Positions 18,790-28,517 of a DNA stretch of 64,000 bases are shown here, in pieces (positions within the stretch are counted from its first letter, which is position 1; each line of letters opens with the position of its first letter). Both the position numbers and the translations under genes were made by a program. A model generated the notes under the pieces. That model was not told the DNA's origin, searched no databases, and saw only the letters and a list, made by a program, of their open reading frames with translations. The stretch covers positions 3,286,001-3,350,000 of the forward strand of contig NZ_CP151633.1 of assembly GCF_038397715.1 (NCBI RefSeq), in the 5' to 3' direction. This DNA comes from Microbacterium sp. LWO14-1.2. GTDB lineage: Bacteria > Actinomycetota > Actinomycetes > Actinomycetales > Microbacteriaceae.

Positions 18790-19725
18790 ATGAACCTCCG
18801 CGACATCCACACCCCGGTCCTGCTCGAGCGCTGCATCGAGTTGCTCGCCCCCGCCCTCCAGCGCGACGGGGCGATCCTCGTCGATGCCACTCTCGGCATG
18901 GGAGGGCACTCCGAGGCGCTCCTGGAGCGGTTCCCGAACATCCGGCTCGTCGGACTCGACCGCGACACCGACGCCCTGCGCATCGCGGGGGAGCGCCTCG
19001 CGCGCTTCCGCGATCGCATCACCCTCGTCCACACCGTGTACGACGAGATCGGGCTCCACGCGCAGGGCGCCTCAGGCATCCTGTTCGACCTCGGCGTCTC
19101 CTCGCTGCAGCTCGACGAGGCCGATCGCGGTTTCGCGTACTCGAAGGATGCCCCGCTCGACATGCGGATGGACCAGACCAAGGGAGTGACGGCCGCCGAG
19201 GTCGTCGCGACCTACAGCGAAGGCAATCTGCGTCGGATCTTCGAGCGTTACGGCGAGGAGAAGCTCGCCGGGCGCTATGCCCGCTTCATCATCGAGGCTC
19301 GTCAGCAGAAGCCGATCACGCGATCGGGCGAGCTCGTCGAGATCCTCATCGCCGCGACACCCGCCGCAGCGCAGCGTGCCGGTCACCCCGCGAAGCGCGT
19401 CTTCCAAGCACTGCGGATCGAGGTCAACACCGAGCTCAGCGTGCTGGCGGACGCCATCCCCTCGGCCATGGACTCCCTCGCCGTCGGAGGTCGGATCGTC
19501 GTGATGTCGTACCAGTCCCTCGAGGACCGGCTCGTGAAGCAGGCGTTCGCGGCGGGCGCCGCCTCCACGGCTCCGAAGGGCCTTCCCGTGGAACTGCCCG
19601 AGCACGCACCGCGCTTCCGCATCATCACCCGCGGCGCGGAACTGGCCGATGACGACGAGCGGGCACGCAACCCCCGCGCGATCCCCGTGCGCCTGCGTGC
19701 CGCGGAGAAGGTACGTGACGCATGA
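18790..19725 (+). CDS. rsmH: 16S rRNA (cytosine1402-N4)-methyltransferase RsmH
   Basis: This encodes 311 residues. It methylates N4 of C1402 in 16S rRNA using S-adenosylmethionine. Family motifs present are [13 protein letters not shown] at the start, the SAM-binding [32 protein letters not shown], and [15 protein letters not shown]. The ATG at 18790 is chosen because the protein then starts just before HTPVLLE as in homologues; the open frame upstream is unsupported. The 115-bp gap after mraZ has no clear hairpin. Its stop overlaps the ftsL start by four bases. Confidence 0.96.
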   Translation: MNLRDIHTPVLLERCIELLAPALQRDGAILVDATLGMGGHSEALLERFPNIRLVGLDRDTDALRIAGERLARFRDRITLVHTVYDEIGLHAQGASGILFDLGVSSLQLDEADRGFAYSKDAPLDMRMDQTKGVTAAEVVATYSEGNLRRIFERYGEEKLAGRYARFIIEARQQKPITRSGELVEILIAATPAAAQRAGHPAKRVFQALRIEVNTELSVLADAIPSAMDSLAVGGRIVVMSYQSLEDRLVKQAFAAGAASTAPKGLPVELPEHAPRFRIITRGAELADDDERARNPRAIPVRLRAAEKVRDA

Positions 19726-20294
19726 GCCTCACCGCAGCAGCCCGGGCGCCACGGACCGTCGAGAAGGAGGCGCCGGCACGCGCGCCGCGTCGGCAGCTCC
19801 AGCCCGTCACCGGCACGCCCAAGCGGCGCAAGCCGAAGCTGGCGTACGCGCTCGTCGCCCTCGCCGGTGCCATGGCGATCGGTGCCGCGCAGATCGGACT
19901 GTCGCTCGCCATCACGCAGGACTCGTTCCTGCTCGCCAGCCTCACCTCGCAGCAGCACGATCTCGACCTCCGCACCGACGCGCTGCAGGAGGACCTCACG
20001 GGTCTCAGCTCCCCGCAGGCGCTGGCGACCGGTGCGGCATCGCTGGGAATGGTCGTGGCAGGCACCCCCTCGTACCTGCGTCTCAGCGACGGTGCCGTCT
20101 TCGGTCAGGGGACGGGCGCCGGCGGCATGTCGACGATCGACCCGAACGGAGCCGGTGCGGTCGGGAACGCGCTGCTCCAGGCTCCGGTCGCCGAGACGAC
20201 GACGGACGACGCCGCCGACGCCACGGCCGGGCAGACGCAGCAGGAGCTGCCGCCGGCGATCACCGACGGCCTCCCCAGCCCCACGACGCGCTGA
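19722..20294 (+). CDS. ftsL: FtsL-like cell division protein
   Basis: This encodes 190 residues: a basic N-terminal cytoplasmic tail, one transmembrane helix at about 40-63, then a short predicted coiled coil (about 66-98, [20 protein letters not shown]) and a low-complexity extracytoplasmic tail rich in Ala, Gly and Thr. Sequence similarity to FtsL is weak, as usual, and the assignment depends on topology and on position between rsmH and ftsI. FtsL forms a complex with FtsB and FtsQ that activates FtsW/FtsI. The ATG overlaps the rsmH stop (ATGA). The tail past residue 120 is longer than in many homologues. Confidence 0.8.
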   Translation: MSLTAAARAPRTVEKEAPARAPRRQLQPVTGTPKRRKPKLAYALVALAGAMAIGAAQIGLSLAITQDSFLLASLTSQQHDLDLRTDALQEDLTGLSSPQALATGAASLGMVVAGTPSYLRLSDGAVFGQGTGAGGMSTIDPNGAGAVGNALLQAPVAETTTDDAADATAGQTQQELPPAITDGLPSPTTR

Positions 20295-20325
20295 ACCCAC
20301 GACCACGATCTGACGGAGAGAGTCC

Positions 20326-22113
20326 ATGACGACACGAGCCACCCGGACGCCGCGGCGACGCACGGTCGTCGCTCTGGCCGTGATCCTGTCGATCCTCGCC
20401 GCGTTCATCGTGCGCCTCGTCGACATCCAGATCGTCCGTGCCGACGAGCACGTGTCGCAGTCGCTCGAGTTCATCGCACACGGCACGCCGATCTACGGCG
20501 ACCGCGGAGCGATCGTCGACTCGAACGGCAGCGTGCTCGCCGAGAGCGTGGCCGTGTACGACGCCAACGTCGACCCGAAGGTCATGAACCTGCTCGAGAC
20601 GGACGAGAAGAATCCGCCGAAGATCCCGTGGGCGGAAGCCGCACAGAGGATCGCCGAGATCACCGGGGTGGATGCAGAAGCGCTCCGCACCGGAGTCGAG
20701 GCGCAGCACGCCGCGAACCCCGAGTCGCAGTGGTACCAGGTGAAGACGGGTCTCAACGCCGAGCAGTACATCCAGCTGAAGGAGCTCAAGGCGGACGGCG
20801 TCAAGTACCTGCACTTCGAAGAGCGCGAGACCCGGGTGTACCCGAACGGCGCCGTCGCGGGCAACATCGTCGGGTTCCTCGACGGCAGCGGCTCGGCGCA
20901 GGCCGGCATCGAGAAGATGGACGACCAGTGCCTCGCACCGACGAACGGCGAAGAGAGCTACCGCACCGGCAAGGACGGCGTCATCATCCCCGGCAGCGAG
21001 AGTCGCACGGATGCCGTGGACGGCGGCACCGTGCAGCTGACGATCAACAGCGACCTGCAGTGGTACATGCAGCAGATGATCGCGGAAGAGGCTCAGGCGC
21101 AGGGCGCCAAGGGCGGCACGGTCACGGTGGTCGAGGTGGCGACGGGCAAGATCCGCGCCGCGGCCGAGTGGCCGACCATGGACCCGAACGACCTCGACGC
21201 CTCGAGCTCCGACACCTGGGGCAGCAAGCTCTTCACCTACCCGTTCGAGCCGGGATCCACGTTCAAGGCCGTCACCGCGGCAGCGGTCATGGAGAACGGC
21301 GGCGTCACGATGACGAGCCCGACCGTCTCGGCATCCTCCAAGGAGAAGTTCCCGAACGGCGCCGTGATCAACGACGCGTTCGTGCATCCGACGTTCCAGT
21401 ACACGCTCGCCGGCGCGCTCATCGACTCGTCGAACGTGGCCCTGTCGAAGTTCGGCACCATGGTGAGCCCCGACGTGCGCTACGACTATCTGCAGCGCTT
21501 CGGTGTCGGCGAGACGACCGTGGGATTCCCCGACGAGGCGTCCGGTCTCCTGCACCCCACGAATCAGTGGGACAACCAGTCGCTGTACACGACCACGTTC
21601 GGCCAGTACTTCACGGTGACCGCCCCGCAGCTCGCTGGTGCATACCAGGCGATCGCGAACGGCGGGGAGAAGATCGGACTCTCCCTCGTCGAGTCCTGCA
21701 CGGCGCCGGACGGCACGGTCGTGACCCCCGACGCCCCGAGCCGCGAGCAGATCATCCAGCCGCAGACGGCGGCCGATCTCACGCGGATGCTCGAGAACGT
21801 CGCTGTGCAGGGCGGCAACGCCGAGCGCATCCAGGTGCCCGGCTACCGAGTGACCAGCAAGACCGGTACCGCACAGATCCCGGACGGCAACGGCGGCTAC
21901 AAGCAGGGTGTGTACTACACGAGCATGGTGGGCTTCGCGCCCGTCGACGATCCGCAGTACGTCGTCGTCGTCACTCTGGACGAGCCGACTAGAGTTACAT
22001 CATCCGCGGCGACCGCGTCGGCCTTCCAGAAGGCGATGACGCAGACCATGAAGACGTACCGCGTGATGCCGTCCTCCACCCCGATGGACGCACTGCTTCC
22101 CAAATTCGAATGA
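20326..22113 (+). CDS. ftsI: Peptidoglycan D,D-transpeptidase FtsI (class B PBP)
   Basis: This encodes 595 residues. It cross-links peptidoglycan at the septum. It has an N-terminal basic stretch and one transmembrane anchor (about 14-34), a dimerisation/pedestal domain, and a transpeptidase domain with all three active-site motifs: STFK (Ser311, Lys314), SSN (368-370 region) and KTGT at 512-515. There is no PASTA repeat at the C-terminus. A GGAGAG site lies before the ATG. The next gene is murF; murE, which usually lies between, is missing. Confidence 0.95.
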   Translation: MTTRATRTPRRRTVVALAVILSILAAFIVRLVDIQIVRADEHVSQSLEFIAHGTPIYGDRGAIVDSNGSVLAESVAVYDANVDPKVMNLLETDEKNPPKIPWAEAAQRIAEITGVDAEALRTGVEAQHAANPESQWYQVKTGLNAEQYIQLKELKADGVKYLHFEERETRVYPNGAVAGNIVGFLDGSGSAQAGIEKMDDQCLAPTNGEESYRTGKDGVIIPGSESRTDAVDGGTVQLTINSDLQWYMQQMIAEEAQAQGAKGGTVTVVEVATGKIRAAAEWPTMDPNDLDASSSDTWGSKLFTYPFEPGSTFKAVTAAAVMENGGVTMTSPTVSASSKEKFPNGAVINDAFVHPTFQYTLAGALIDSSNVALSKFGTMVSPDVRYDYLQRFGVGETTVGFPDEASGLLHPTNQWDNQSLYTTTFGQYFTVTAPQLAGAYQAIANGGEKIGLSLVESCTAPDGTVVTPDAPSREQIIQPQTAADLTRMLENVAVQGGNAERIQVPGYRVTSKTGTAQIPDGNGGYKQGVYYTSMVGFAPVDDPQYVVVVTLDEPTRVTSSAATASAFQKAMTQTMKTYRVMPSSTPMDALLPKFE

Positions 22114-22140
22114 TCGGCGCGCCTCGCGCCTGGAGATGTC

Positions 22141-23553
22141 ATGATCGCCCTGTCGCTTGCCGAGATCGCCGCCGTCCTGGGGGGTGACCTGCGGCTCGCC
22201 GGAGAAGCCACGGCCGAGACCGTGGTGGACGGCGTCGTCGACACCGACTCGCGGAACATGGGCCCGGGCTCGATCTTCGTCGCGAAGCCCGGCGCATCGA
22301 CCGACGGCCACAACTTCGTCGGTTCCGCTGCCGCGTCCGGCGCCGCCCTCGCGATCGTCGAGCGCCCTGTCGACGAGGAGATCACGCAGATCGTCGTTCC
22401 GGACGCGGTGCGCGCGCTGGCGGACCTCGCCCGAGAGGTCGTCGCACGGGTGCGTGCAGGCGGCTCGCTCAAGATCGTCGGCATCACCGGCTCGAACGGC
22501 AAGACCACGACCAAGAACTTCCTGGCGCGGATCCTGTCGGAGGAGGGGGCCACCGTCGCTCCCATCGCCTCGTACAACAACGAGGTCGGCGCGCCCGTCA
22601 CGATGCTGCGCGTCACGGAGGACACCCGCTTCCTGGTCAGCGAGTTCGGAGCCGACGCTCCCGGGAGCATCGCCCGCCTGGCCGGCCTCGTCGAACCCGA
22701 CGTGGTGGTCGTGCTCATGGTCGGCATGGCCCACGCGGGCGGCTTCGGCGGCATCGAGGCCACCGCGAAGGCGAAGTCCGAGCTCGTGTCGGCCGCCGCA
22801 CGCACCGGCACGGCCGTGCTGAACCTCGACGACCCGCGTGTCGCGGCGATGCGCGAGCTCGCCGAGTCGCGGGGGATGACCGTCGTCGGCTTCGGCCAGG
22901 GGTCCGCCGCGCAGGTGCGGGCGGAGAGCCTGGAGGTGACGGCATCCGGAACGTCGTGCGTGATCGAGGCGGCCGGTGCCCGCGTGCCGCTGCACCTCCG
23001 CGTCCTCGGAGCCCACCACATCAACAACGCCCTCGCGGCCATCGCCGCCGCCGGCGTGCTCGGCGTCTCCACGGCGGATGCCGTCGAGCGACTCGAGACC
23101 GTGGAGATCGCGGAGCGCTGGCGCATGCAGCCGCTGGGCAATGACCGCGTCCGCATCATCAACGACGCCTACAACGCGAGTCCCGACTCGATGGCGGCCG
23201 CCCTGCGCACGCTCGCGCAGATCACCGGCCCCGATGAGCGCACGGTGGCCGTGCTGGGTGCCATGAGCGAGCTCGGCGAGACAGCCGGCGAGGAGCACGA
23301 CCGCATCGGCCTGCTCGCCGTGCGACTCAACATCCAGCGCATCGTGGTCGTCGGGCCCGAGGCGCGCCGGCTCTACATCTCCGCGATCGGCGAGGGGTCA
23401 TGGGACAGCGAAGCCGTCTTCTTCCCCGACCAGGACGCGGCTTTCGACTATCTGCGCGAGGAGCTCCGCGACGGCGACCGCGTGCTCGTGAAGTCCTCCA
23501 ACTCGGTAGGGCTCCGGCATCTCGGTGATCGTCTGGGAGAATTGTTCTCGTGA
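22141..23553 (+). CDS. murF: UDP-MurNAc-tripeptide--D-alanyl-D-alanine ligase MurF
   Basis: This encodes 470 residues. It adds D-Ala-D-Ala to the UDP-MurNAc tripeptide with ATP. The Mur ligase P-loop is GSNGKTTTK with Lys121, followed by the central-domain motif LGAHHINNALAA and the C-terminal AYNASPDSM segment typical of MurF rather than MurE or MurC. GGAG lies about ten bases before the ATG. It overlaps mraY by four bases. In an organism with a group B peptidoglycan the substrate may carry an unusual residue at position 3; this cannot be read from the sequence. Confidence 0.95.
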   Translation: MIALSLAEIAAVLGGDLRLAGEATAETVVDGVVDTDSRNMGPGSIFVAKPGASTDGHNFVGSAAASGAALAIVERPVDEEITQIVVPDAVRALADLAREVVARVRAGGSLKIVGITGSNGKTTTKNFLARILSEEGATVAPIASYNNEVGAPVTMLRVTEDTRFLVSEFGADAPGSIARLAGLVEPDVVVVLMVGMAHAGGFGGIEATAKAKSELVSAAARTGTAVLNLDDPRVAAMRELAESRGMTVVGFGQGSAAQVRAESLEVTASGTSCVIEAAGARVPLHLRVLGAHHINNALAAIAAAGVLGVSTADAVERLETVEIAERWRMQPLGNDRVRIINDAYNASPDSMAAALRTLAQITGPDERTVAVLGAMSELGETAGEEHDRIGLLAVRLNIQRIVVVGPEARRLYISAIGEGSWDSEAVFFPDQDAAFDYLREELRDGDRVLVKSSNSVGLRHLGDRLGELFS

Positions 23554-24662
23554 GGTCACTCATCATGGCGGCGGCCATCTCGCTCGCCTTCACACTCTTC
23601 CTGACTCCCGTCTTCCTCCGGCTCTTCCGCAAGTGGGGATGGGGTCAGGTCATCCGCACCCCCGAGGCGCTCGAGAACCCGAGCCACGAGGCGAAGCGCG
23701 GCACGCCGACCATGGGCGGTGTGATCTTCATCGCCGGCACGATGGTGGGGTACTTCACGGGCGTCCTCGTCGGCGGTGGCACGCCTGCGCTGTCGGCGAT
23801 CCTCGTGATCTGGCTGATGGTCGGTTTCGGCGCCGTCGGATTCATCGACGACTACATGAAGGTGCGCAGTCAGCGCAGCCTCGGTCTGTCCGGATGGCGC
23901 AAGATCATCGGGCAGCTGATCGTGATGATCCCGTTCGGCATCGTCGCGCTGAACTTCCCGAACAAGTTCGACCAGACGCCCGCGTCGGGATCGATCTCGC
24001 TGTTCCGCGACATCCCCTGGCTGAACCTGTTCGCGTTCACGGTCGTCGTCGGCTGGGTGCTGTACCTGCTGTGGATCTCTGTGATCGGCGTCGCCACCTC
24101 GAACAGCGTGAACCTCACCGACGGACTCGACGGACTCGCCGCCGGCGCCGGTGTGATCGTCGTAGGTGCGTACAGCCTCATCGCCTTCTGGCAGTTCAAG
24201 CAGTCCTGCGTCGGCGAGGGCGTGGAGAAGGCCGCGATCGGCGGATGCTACGAGGTCCGCGACCCCTTCAGTCTCGCCATCGTCGCTGCGTCCTTCGCTG
24301 CGAGCCTCATCGGCTTCCTGTGGTGGAACGCCCCCAAGGCCAAGGTGTTCATGGGCGACGTGGGCTCGATGGCCATCGGCGGTGTCATCACCGCCATGGC
24401 GATCCTCACGCGCACCGAGCTGCTGCTGCTCGTGATCGCCGGCGTGTTCGTTCTCGCCTCGGGCTCCGTCATCCTGCAGCGCGCGTACTTCAAGATCACC
24501 CGTGGAAAGCGGCTGTTCCTCATGAGCCCGTTCCACCACCACCTCGAGATGCGCGGCTGGTCGGAGGTCACGATCGTCGTGCGCATGTGGATCATCGCCG
24601 GGCTCCTCGCCGTCTCGGCGGTCGGACTGTTCTACGTGGAATGGCTGACCCGTGTCGGGTGA
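23550..24662 (+). CDS. mraY: Phospho-N-acetylmuramoyl-pentapeptide transferase MraY
   Basis: This encodes 370 residues of a polytopic membrane enzyme with about ten helices. It transfers phospho-MurNAc-pentapeptide to undecaprenyl phosphate, making lipid I. Signature segments are KRGTPTMGG near residue 50, the catalytic DDYMK with Asp100/Asp101, the NLTDGLDGLA loop, MGDVGS, and the late PFHHHLEMRGW. The start is GTG at 23550, overlapping the murF stop; an ATG lies five codons downstream. The 3' end overlaps murD by 11 bases. Confidence 0.96.
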   Translation: MRSLIMAAAISLAFTLFLTPVFLRLFRKWGWGQVIRTPEALENPSHEAKRGTPTMGGVIFIAGTMVGYFTGVLVGGGTPALSAILVIWLMVGFGAVGFIDDYMKVRSQRSLGLSGWRKIIGQLIVMIPFGIVALNFPNKFDQTPASGSISLFRDIPWLNLFAFTVVVGWVLYLLWISVIGVATSNSVNLTDGLDGLAAGAGVIVVGAYSLIAFWQFKQSCVGEGVEKAAIGGCYEVRDPFSLAIVAASFAASLIGFLWWNAPKAKVFMGDVGSMAIGGVITAMAILTRTELLLLVIAGVFVLASGSVILQRAYFKITRGKRLFLMSPFHHHLEMRGWSEVTIVVRMWIIAGLLAVSAVGLFYVEWLTRVG

Positions 24663-26190
24663 ATCGCGCCTCGCGTCGCTCACCAGTTGGAACGCCGACT
24701 GGGCGGGTCTCCGCGTCGCGGTGCTCGGCCTCTCGATGACGGGCTTCTCGGTCGCGGACACCCTCACCGAGCTCGGCGCAGAGGTCCTCGTTCTCAGTGA
24801 GTCGGCGGAGGAGGAGTATGCGAAGCTCGTCCCCGTCGTCGGAGCGCGGCTGGAGCTCGGTCCGCTGAGCGACGTGCCGCAGACGCTGGTCGACTTCGGC
24901 GCGGAGGTCGTGATCGCCTCGCCCGGGTTCGCGCCCTCGCATCCCGTGATCCGGTGGGTGCAGGAATCCGGCATCGCGCTGTGGGGCGATGTCGAGCTGG
25001 CCTGGCGGGTGCGCGACAAGGTCGTGCGCGATGACGGAACGCCGGCCGACTGGGTGCTCATCACGGGGACGAACGGCAAGACCACGACGACCCAGCTCAC
25101 GGCGAGCCTCCTCGTCGAGGGCGGGCTGCGCGCGGCTCCGTGCGGCAACATCGGAGTGCCGGTGCTCGATGCCGTGCGCGACCCGTCCGGTTTCGACGTG
25201 CTGGTCGTCGAGCTCTCCAGCCACCAGCTGTGGTATCTCGGCCTTGCCGAGCCGGAGGGCGAGCTGTACCCGTATTCGTCCGTCTGCCTGAACCTGGCCG
25301 ACGACCACCTCGTCTGGCACGGCAGCGCACGCGCCTACCGCGACGCGAAGGCGCTCGTCTATCGCAACACCCGCGTCGCCTGCGTGTACAACAAGGCCGA
25401 CGACGCGACCCGCCTGATGGTGGAGGACGCCGAGGTGGTCGAGGGGGCACGCGCGATCGGGTTCGATCTCGGCATCCCCGGTCCCAGCGACCTCGGCGTC
25501 GTCGAGGGCCTCCTGGTCGACCGCGCCTTCCTCGACGATCGCGCGCGGAGTGCGCTCGAGCTCACGACGGTCGCCGATCTCGAGACCGCCGGGTTGGCCG
25601 CTCCGCACATCGTGCAGAACATCCTCGCGGCGAGTGCGCTCGCGCGGTCGCTCGACGTCGCCCCCGAGGCGATTCACGACGCGCTGCAGAGCTTCCGTCT
25701 CGATGCCCACCGGATCCAGGTCGTCGCCCGTCACCTCGGGATCACCTGGGTCGACGACTCGAAGGCGACCAACCCGCACGCAGCGGCCTCGTCGCTGCGC
25801 GCGTACCCCGGCGCCGTGTGGGTCGTCGGGGGAGACCTCAAGGGCGTGGACATCGCCGACCTCGTGGCGACGGCAGGCACGACGGCTCGCGCTGCGGTCG
25901 TCATCGGCGTCGAGCGCTCGGAGGTCGTGACGGCATTCCAGCGACACGCGCCCGCGGTGCCGGTGTTCGAGGTGGATGCTGGCGAGACTGGTGAGGTCAT
26001 GAACCGCGTCGTGGAGATCGCTGCGGGGATCGTCGACGGCGAGGGCACGGTACTCCTGGCTCCCGCTGCGGCATCCTTCGATCAGTTCACGAGCTACGCG
26101 GATCGCGGCCGCCGCTTCGCCGAAGCGGTGCAGGACTGGATCGACCGGGGGAGCGCCGATGACACAGGTCGCACGCCCCCCGCGCTCTGA
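24652..26190 (+). CDS. murD: UDP-MurNAc-L-alanine--D-glutamate ligase MurD
   Basis: This encodes 512 residues. It adds D-Glu to UDP-MurNAc-L-Ala. The N-terminal Rossmann-like domain begins AVLGLSMTGFSVADTL. The P-loop is GTNGKTTTTQL with Lys143. Further motifs are the LEVSS-like ELSSHQL, NLADDHLVWHG, HRIQVVARHLGITWVDDSKATNPHA and LLAPAAASFDQF, all MurD type. It is about 50 residues longer than many MurDs, mostly at the ends and in the central domain. The start is GTG at 24652 inside the mraY end, and its stop overlaps ftsW by 32 bases. Confidence 0.95.
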   Translation: MSGESRLASLTSWNADWAGLRVAVLGLSMTGFSVADTLTELGAEVLVLSESAEEEYAKLVPVVGARLELGPLSDVPQTLVDFGAEVVIASPGFAPSHPVIRWVQESGIALWGDVELAWRVRDKVVRDDGTPADWVLITGTNGKTTTTQLTASLLVEGGLRAAPCGNIGVPVLDAVRDPSGFDVLVVELSSHQLWYLGLAEPEGELYPYSSVCLNLADDHLVWHGSARAYRDAKALVYRNTRVACVYNKADDATRLMVEDAEVVEGARAIGFDLGIPGPSDLGVVEGLLVDRAFLDDRARSALELTTVADLETAGLAAPHIVQNILAASALARSLDVAPEAIHDALQSFRLDAHRIQVVARHLGITWVDDSKATNPHAAASSLRAYPGAVWVVGGDLKGVDIADLVATAGTTARAAVVIGVERSEVVTAFQRHAPAVPVFEVDAGETGEVMNRVVEIAAGIVDGEGTVLLAPAAASFDQFTSYADRGRRFAEAVQDWIDRGSADDTGRTPPAL

Positions 26191-27391
26191 GCCCGGCTCC
26201 TCGCGGGGCCTCGCCGCGCGCGTCTCGTTGGGGCGCCGCTTCACACCGCTGTCGACAGAGTTCCTGATGATCGCATCAGCGGCGCTGCTGCTGACGATCT
26301 TCGGTCTCGTGATGGTGCTGTCCGCGACCAGCGCGACAGCGGTCTCGCGCGGAGAGAACCCGATGGACGGCGCTCTGCGCCAGGGCGTGTTCGCGGTGCT
26401 CGGGGTTCCGTTGATGTTCCTCATCTCGCGGATGCCGGTCCGCTTCCTCAAGCGCATGGCCTGGCCGGCGCTGTTCGGCGCGATAGCCCTGCAGCTGCTC
26501 GTCTTCACGCCCCTCGGCATCGAGGACGGCGGTAACCGGAACTGGATCAAGATCGCCGGCTTCACCCTGCAGCCGTCCGAGTTCCTCAAGCTCGCGCTCG
26601 CGCTGTGGATCGGCTACGTGCTCATGCGCAAGCAGACGATGCTCGGCACGTGGCACCAGGTCTTCATCCCGGTGGTGCCCGTGGGCGCGCTCGCGATCGG
26701 CACCGTCCTCGCCGGCAAGGACCTGGGTACCGCCATGGTGCTCGTGCTCGTCCTCCTGGGCTGCCTGTTCTTCTCGGGGGTGAAGCTGCGGCTCTTCATC
26801 CTCCCGGTGCTGCTCGGCATCGCCTCGGTGATCGCCCTGGCCGTGACCAGCCCCGACCGGATGCGGCGCATCACCGCGACGTGCTCCGACATGTCCGCCT
26901 ACACGGGCGACTGCTACCAGTCGATCCACGGCATCTGGGGCATGGCCTCGGGCGGCGTCTTCGGCGTCGGCCTCGGCAACTCGCAGGAGAAGTACGGCTG
27001 GCTCCCCGCCGCGGGCAACGACTTCATCTTCGCGATCGTGGGGGAGGAGCTCGGGCTCATCGGCTGCGTGGTCGTGCTCGCGCTGTTCACGCTCTTCACG
27101 GTCGGCGCCTTCCACATCATCCGCAAGACCTCCGACCCGTTCATCCGCATCGCGGCGGGCGGCGTCACGGTCTGGATCACCGGGCAGGCCGTGCTGAACA
27201 TCGGCGTCGTGATCGGCGTGTTCCCGGTCATGGGCGTGCCACTGCCCTTCATGTCGCAGGGAGGCACGGCGCTGCTCGCCGTGCTCATCGCCTGCGGTGT
27301 GCTCCTCGCCTTCGCCAGGACGATCCCCGCCGCCGAGGCTCGCCCGGCTGAGCGGGCGCCCTCGGCCGGGCGGGGTAGGGTCTCACGGTGA
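26159..27391 (+). CDS. ftsW: SEDS-family peptidoglycan glycosyltransferase FtsW
   Basis: This encodes 410 residues with a polar N-terminal tail and about ten transmembrane helices. FtsW polymerises lipid II at the septum together with FtsI. Conserved segments are NRNWIKIAGFTLQPSEFLKL, LAGKDLGTAMVL, the periplasmic loop YQSIHGIWGMASGG, GNSQEKYGWLPAAGNDFIFAIVGEELG, and GVPLPFMSQGG near the end. The start ATG lies inside the end of murD, suggesting coupled translation. It overlaps murG by four bases. Confidence 0.95.
   Translation: MTQVARPPRSEPGSSRGLAARVSLGRRFTPLSTEFLMIASAALLLTIFGLVMVLSATSATAVSRGENPMDGALRQGVFAVLGVPLMFLISRMPVRFLKRMAWPALFGAIALQLLVFTPLGIEDGGNRNWIKIAGFTLQPSEFLKLALALWIGYVLMRKQTMLGTWHQVFIPVVPVGALAIGTVLAGKDLGTAMVLVLVLLGCLFFSGVKLRLFILPVLLGIASVIALAVTSPDRMRRITATCSDMSAYTGDCYQSIHGIWGMASGGVFGVGLGNSQEKYGWLPAAGNDFIFAIVGEELGLIGCVVVLALFTLFTVGAFHIIRKTSDPFIRIAAGGVTVWITGQAVLNIGVVIGVFPVMGVPLPFMSQGGTALLAVLIACGVLLAFARTIPAAEARPAERAPSAGRGRVSR
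27376..27381 (+). promoter_or_regulatory. Candidate internal -10 box before murG
   Basis: TAGGGT within the end of ftsW lies six bases before the murG GTG. The geometry is the same as at other leaderless starts here. Because the bases are also coding, support is weaker. Confidence 0.35.
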
Positions 27392-28464
27392 CCACGTACC
27401 TTCTCGCCGGCGGGGGAACCGCCGGTCATGTCAATCCCCTGCTCGCCGTCGCCGACGGACTGCGTTCCCGCGACGCGGAGGCCTCCGTGCTGGTGCTCGG
27501 CACGGCGGAGGGGCTGGAGTCCCGACTGGTGCCGGCCCGCGGGTACGAACTCCTCATCGTCGACAAGGTGCCGTTCCCGAGGCGTCCCAACGCGCAGGCG
27601 GCGCGGTTCCCGATGCGGTTCCGTCGGGCGGTCGCTCAGGTGCGAGACCACATCCGCGCGCACGGCGTCGACGTCGTCGTCGGATTCGGCGGCTACGCCT
27701 CGGCGCCGGCCTACGTGGCGGCGCGCCGCGAGGGGATCCCCTTCGTCGTGCACGAGGCCAACGCGCGCCCCGGCCTCGCGAACGTGCTCGGCGCTCGTCG
27801 CGCAGCCGCGACCGGTCTGGCCTTCGCCGGCACGCCGCTGCGCGGAGGCGAGGTGGTCGGCATGCCGCTGCGCCGGGAGGTCATCGAGCTCGATCGCGCA
27901 GCGGCGCGTGATGAGGCCGCCGCGCACTTCGGTTTGGACGCCGCGCGCCCCGTGCTGCTCGTCTTCGGCGGATCGCTCGGCGCCCAGCGCCTCAACGACG
28001 CTCTGGCCGATTCGTGGGGCGATGTCCTCGCGGCGGGATGGCAGCTGCTGCACGTCACGGGGGAGCGCAGCGACCTCGCCGACCCCGGCGTCCCGGGGTA
28101 TGCGCTCGTGCGGTACGTCGACCGCATGGACCTCGCGTTCGCGCTGGCGGATCTCATCGTGTCGCGCTCCGGAGCCGCCACGGTCAGCGAGATCAGCGCC
28201 CTCGGCATCCCCGCTCTGTACGTGCCCTACTCGGTCGGCAACGGCGAGCAGCGCCTCAACGCCGCCACCGCGGTCGCCGCCGGCGCTGCGAAGCTGCTCG
28301 ACGACGCGACGTTCGACGGCGACGCCGTGCGGCGGATCGTCGTCCCGCTCCTGGGCGACTCCGATCGCCTCGCCGCGATGTCGGCGGCTGCCTCGAACGT
28401 CGGGACCCGCAGCGGCACCGAGAACGTCATCGCGCTCGTCGACCGCGCCCTCGCCTCCGTGTGA
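27388..28464 (+). CDS. murG: UDP-GlcNAc:lipid I GlcNAc transferase MurG
   Basis: This encodes 358 residues. It adds GlcNAc to lipid I to make lipid II on the inner membrane face. It is a GT-B glycosyltransferase. The first glycine-rich loop is GGGTAGHVNP at residues 8-17; others are GFGGYASAP, HEANARPGLAN, FGGSLGAQRLN, and the UDP-GlcNAc-binding segment SRSGAATVSEISALGIP. The GTG start overlaps the ftsW stop. The next gene is 53 bases away with its own promoter. Confidence 0.95.
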   Translation: MTTYLLAGGGTAGHVNPLLAVADGLRSRDAEASVLVLGTAEGLESRLVPARGYELLIVDKVPFPRRPNAQAARFPMRFRRAVAQVRDHIRAHGVDVVVGFGGYASAPAYVAARREGIPFVVHEANARPGLANVLGARRAAATGLAFAGTPLRGGEVVGMPLRREVIELDRAAARDEAAAHFGLDAARPVLLVFGGSLGAQRLNDALADSWGDVLAAGWQLLHVTGERSDLADPGVPGYALVRYVDRMDLAFALADLIVSRSGAATVSEISALGIPALYVPYSVGNGEQRLNAATAVAAGAAKLLDDATFDGDAVRRIVVPLLGDSDRLAAMSAAASNVGTRSGTENVIALVDRALASV

Positions 28465-28502
28465 CCGGTGTCGTCCTGCGCCGCTCCGTCCGACCGGAAA
28501 AG

Positions 28503-28508
28503 TAGACT
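28503..28508 (+). promoter_or_regulatory. -10 box for murC
   Basis: TAGACT ends nine bases before the murC ATG at 28518. The intervening bases have no ribosome-binding site. It predicts a leader of three bases or fewer and an internal promoter for murC-ftsQ within the dcw cluster. Confidence 0.6.
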
Positions 28509-28517
28509 GAATCCGAC

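Noticed and set aside
26159..26190. Frameshift between murD and ftsW because of the 32-base overlap
   Set aside because: Both proteins are complete with family-typical ends and the overlap is consistent with coupled translation in a compact cluster.
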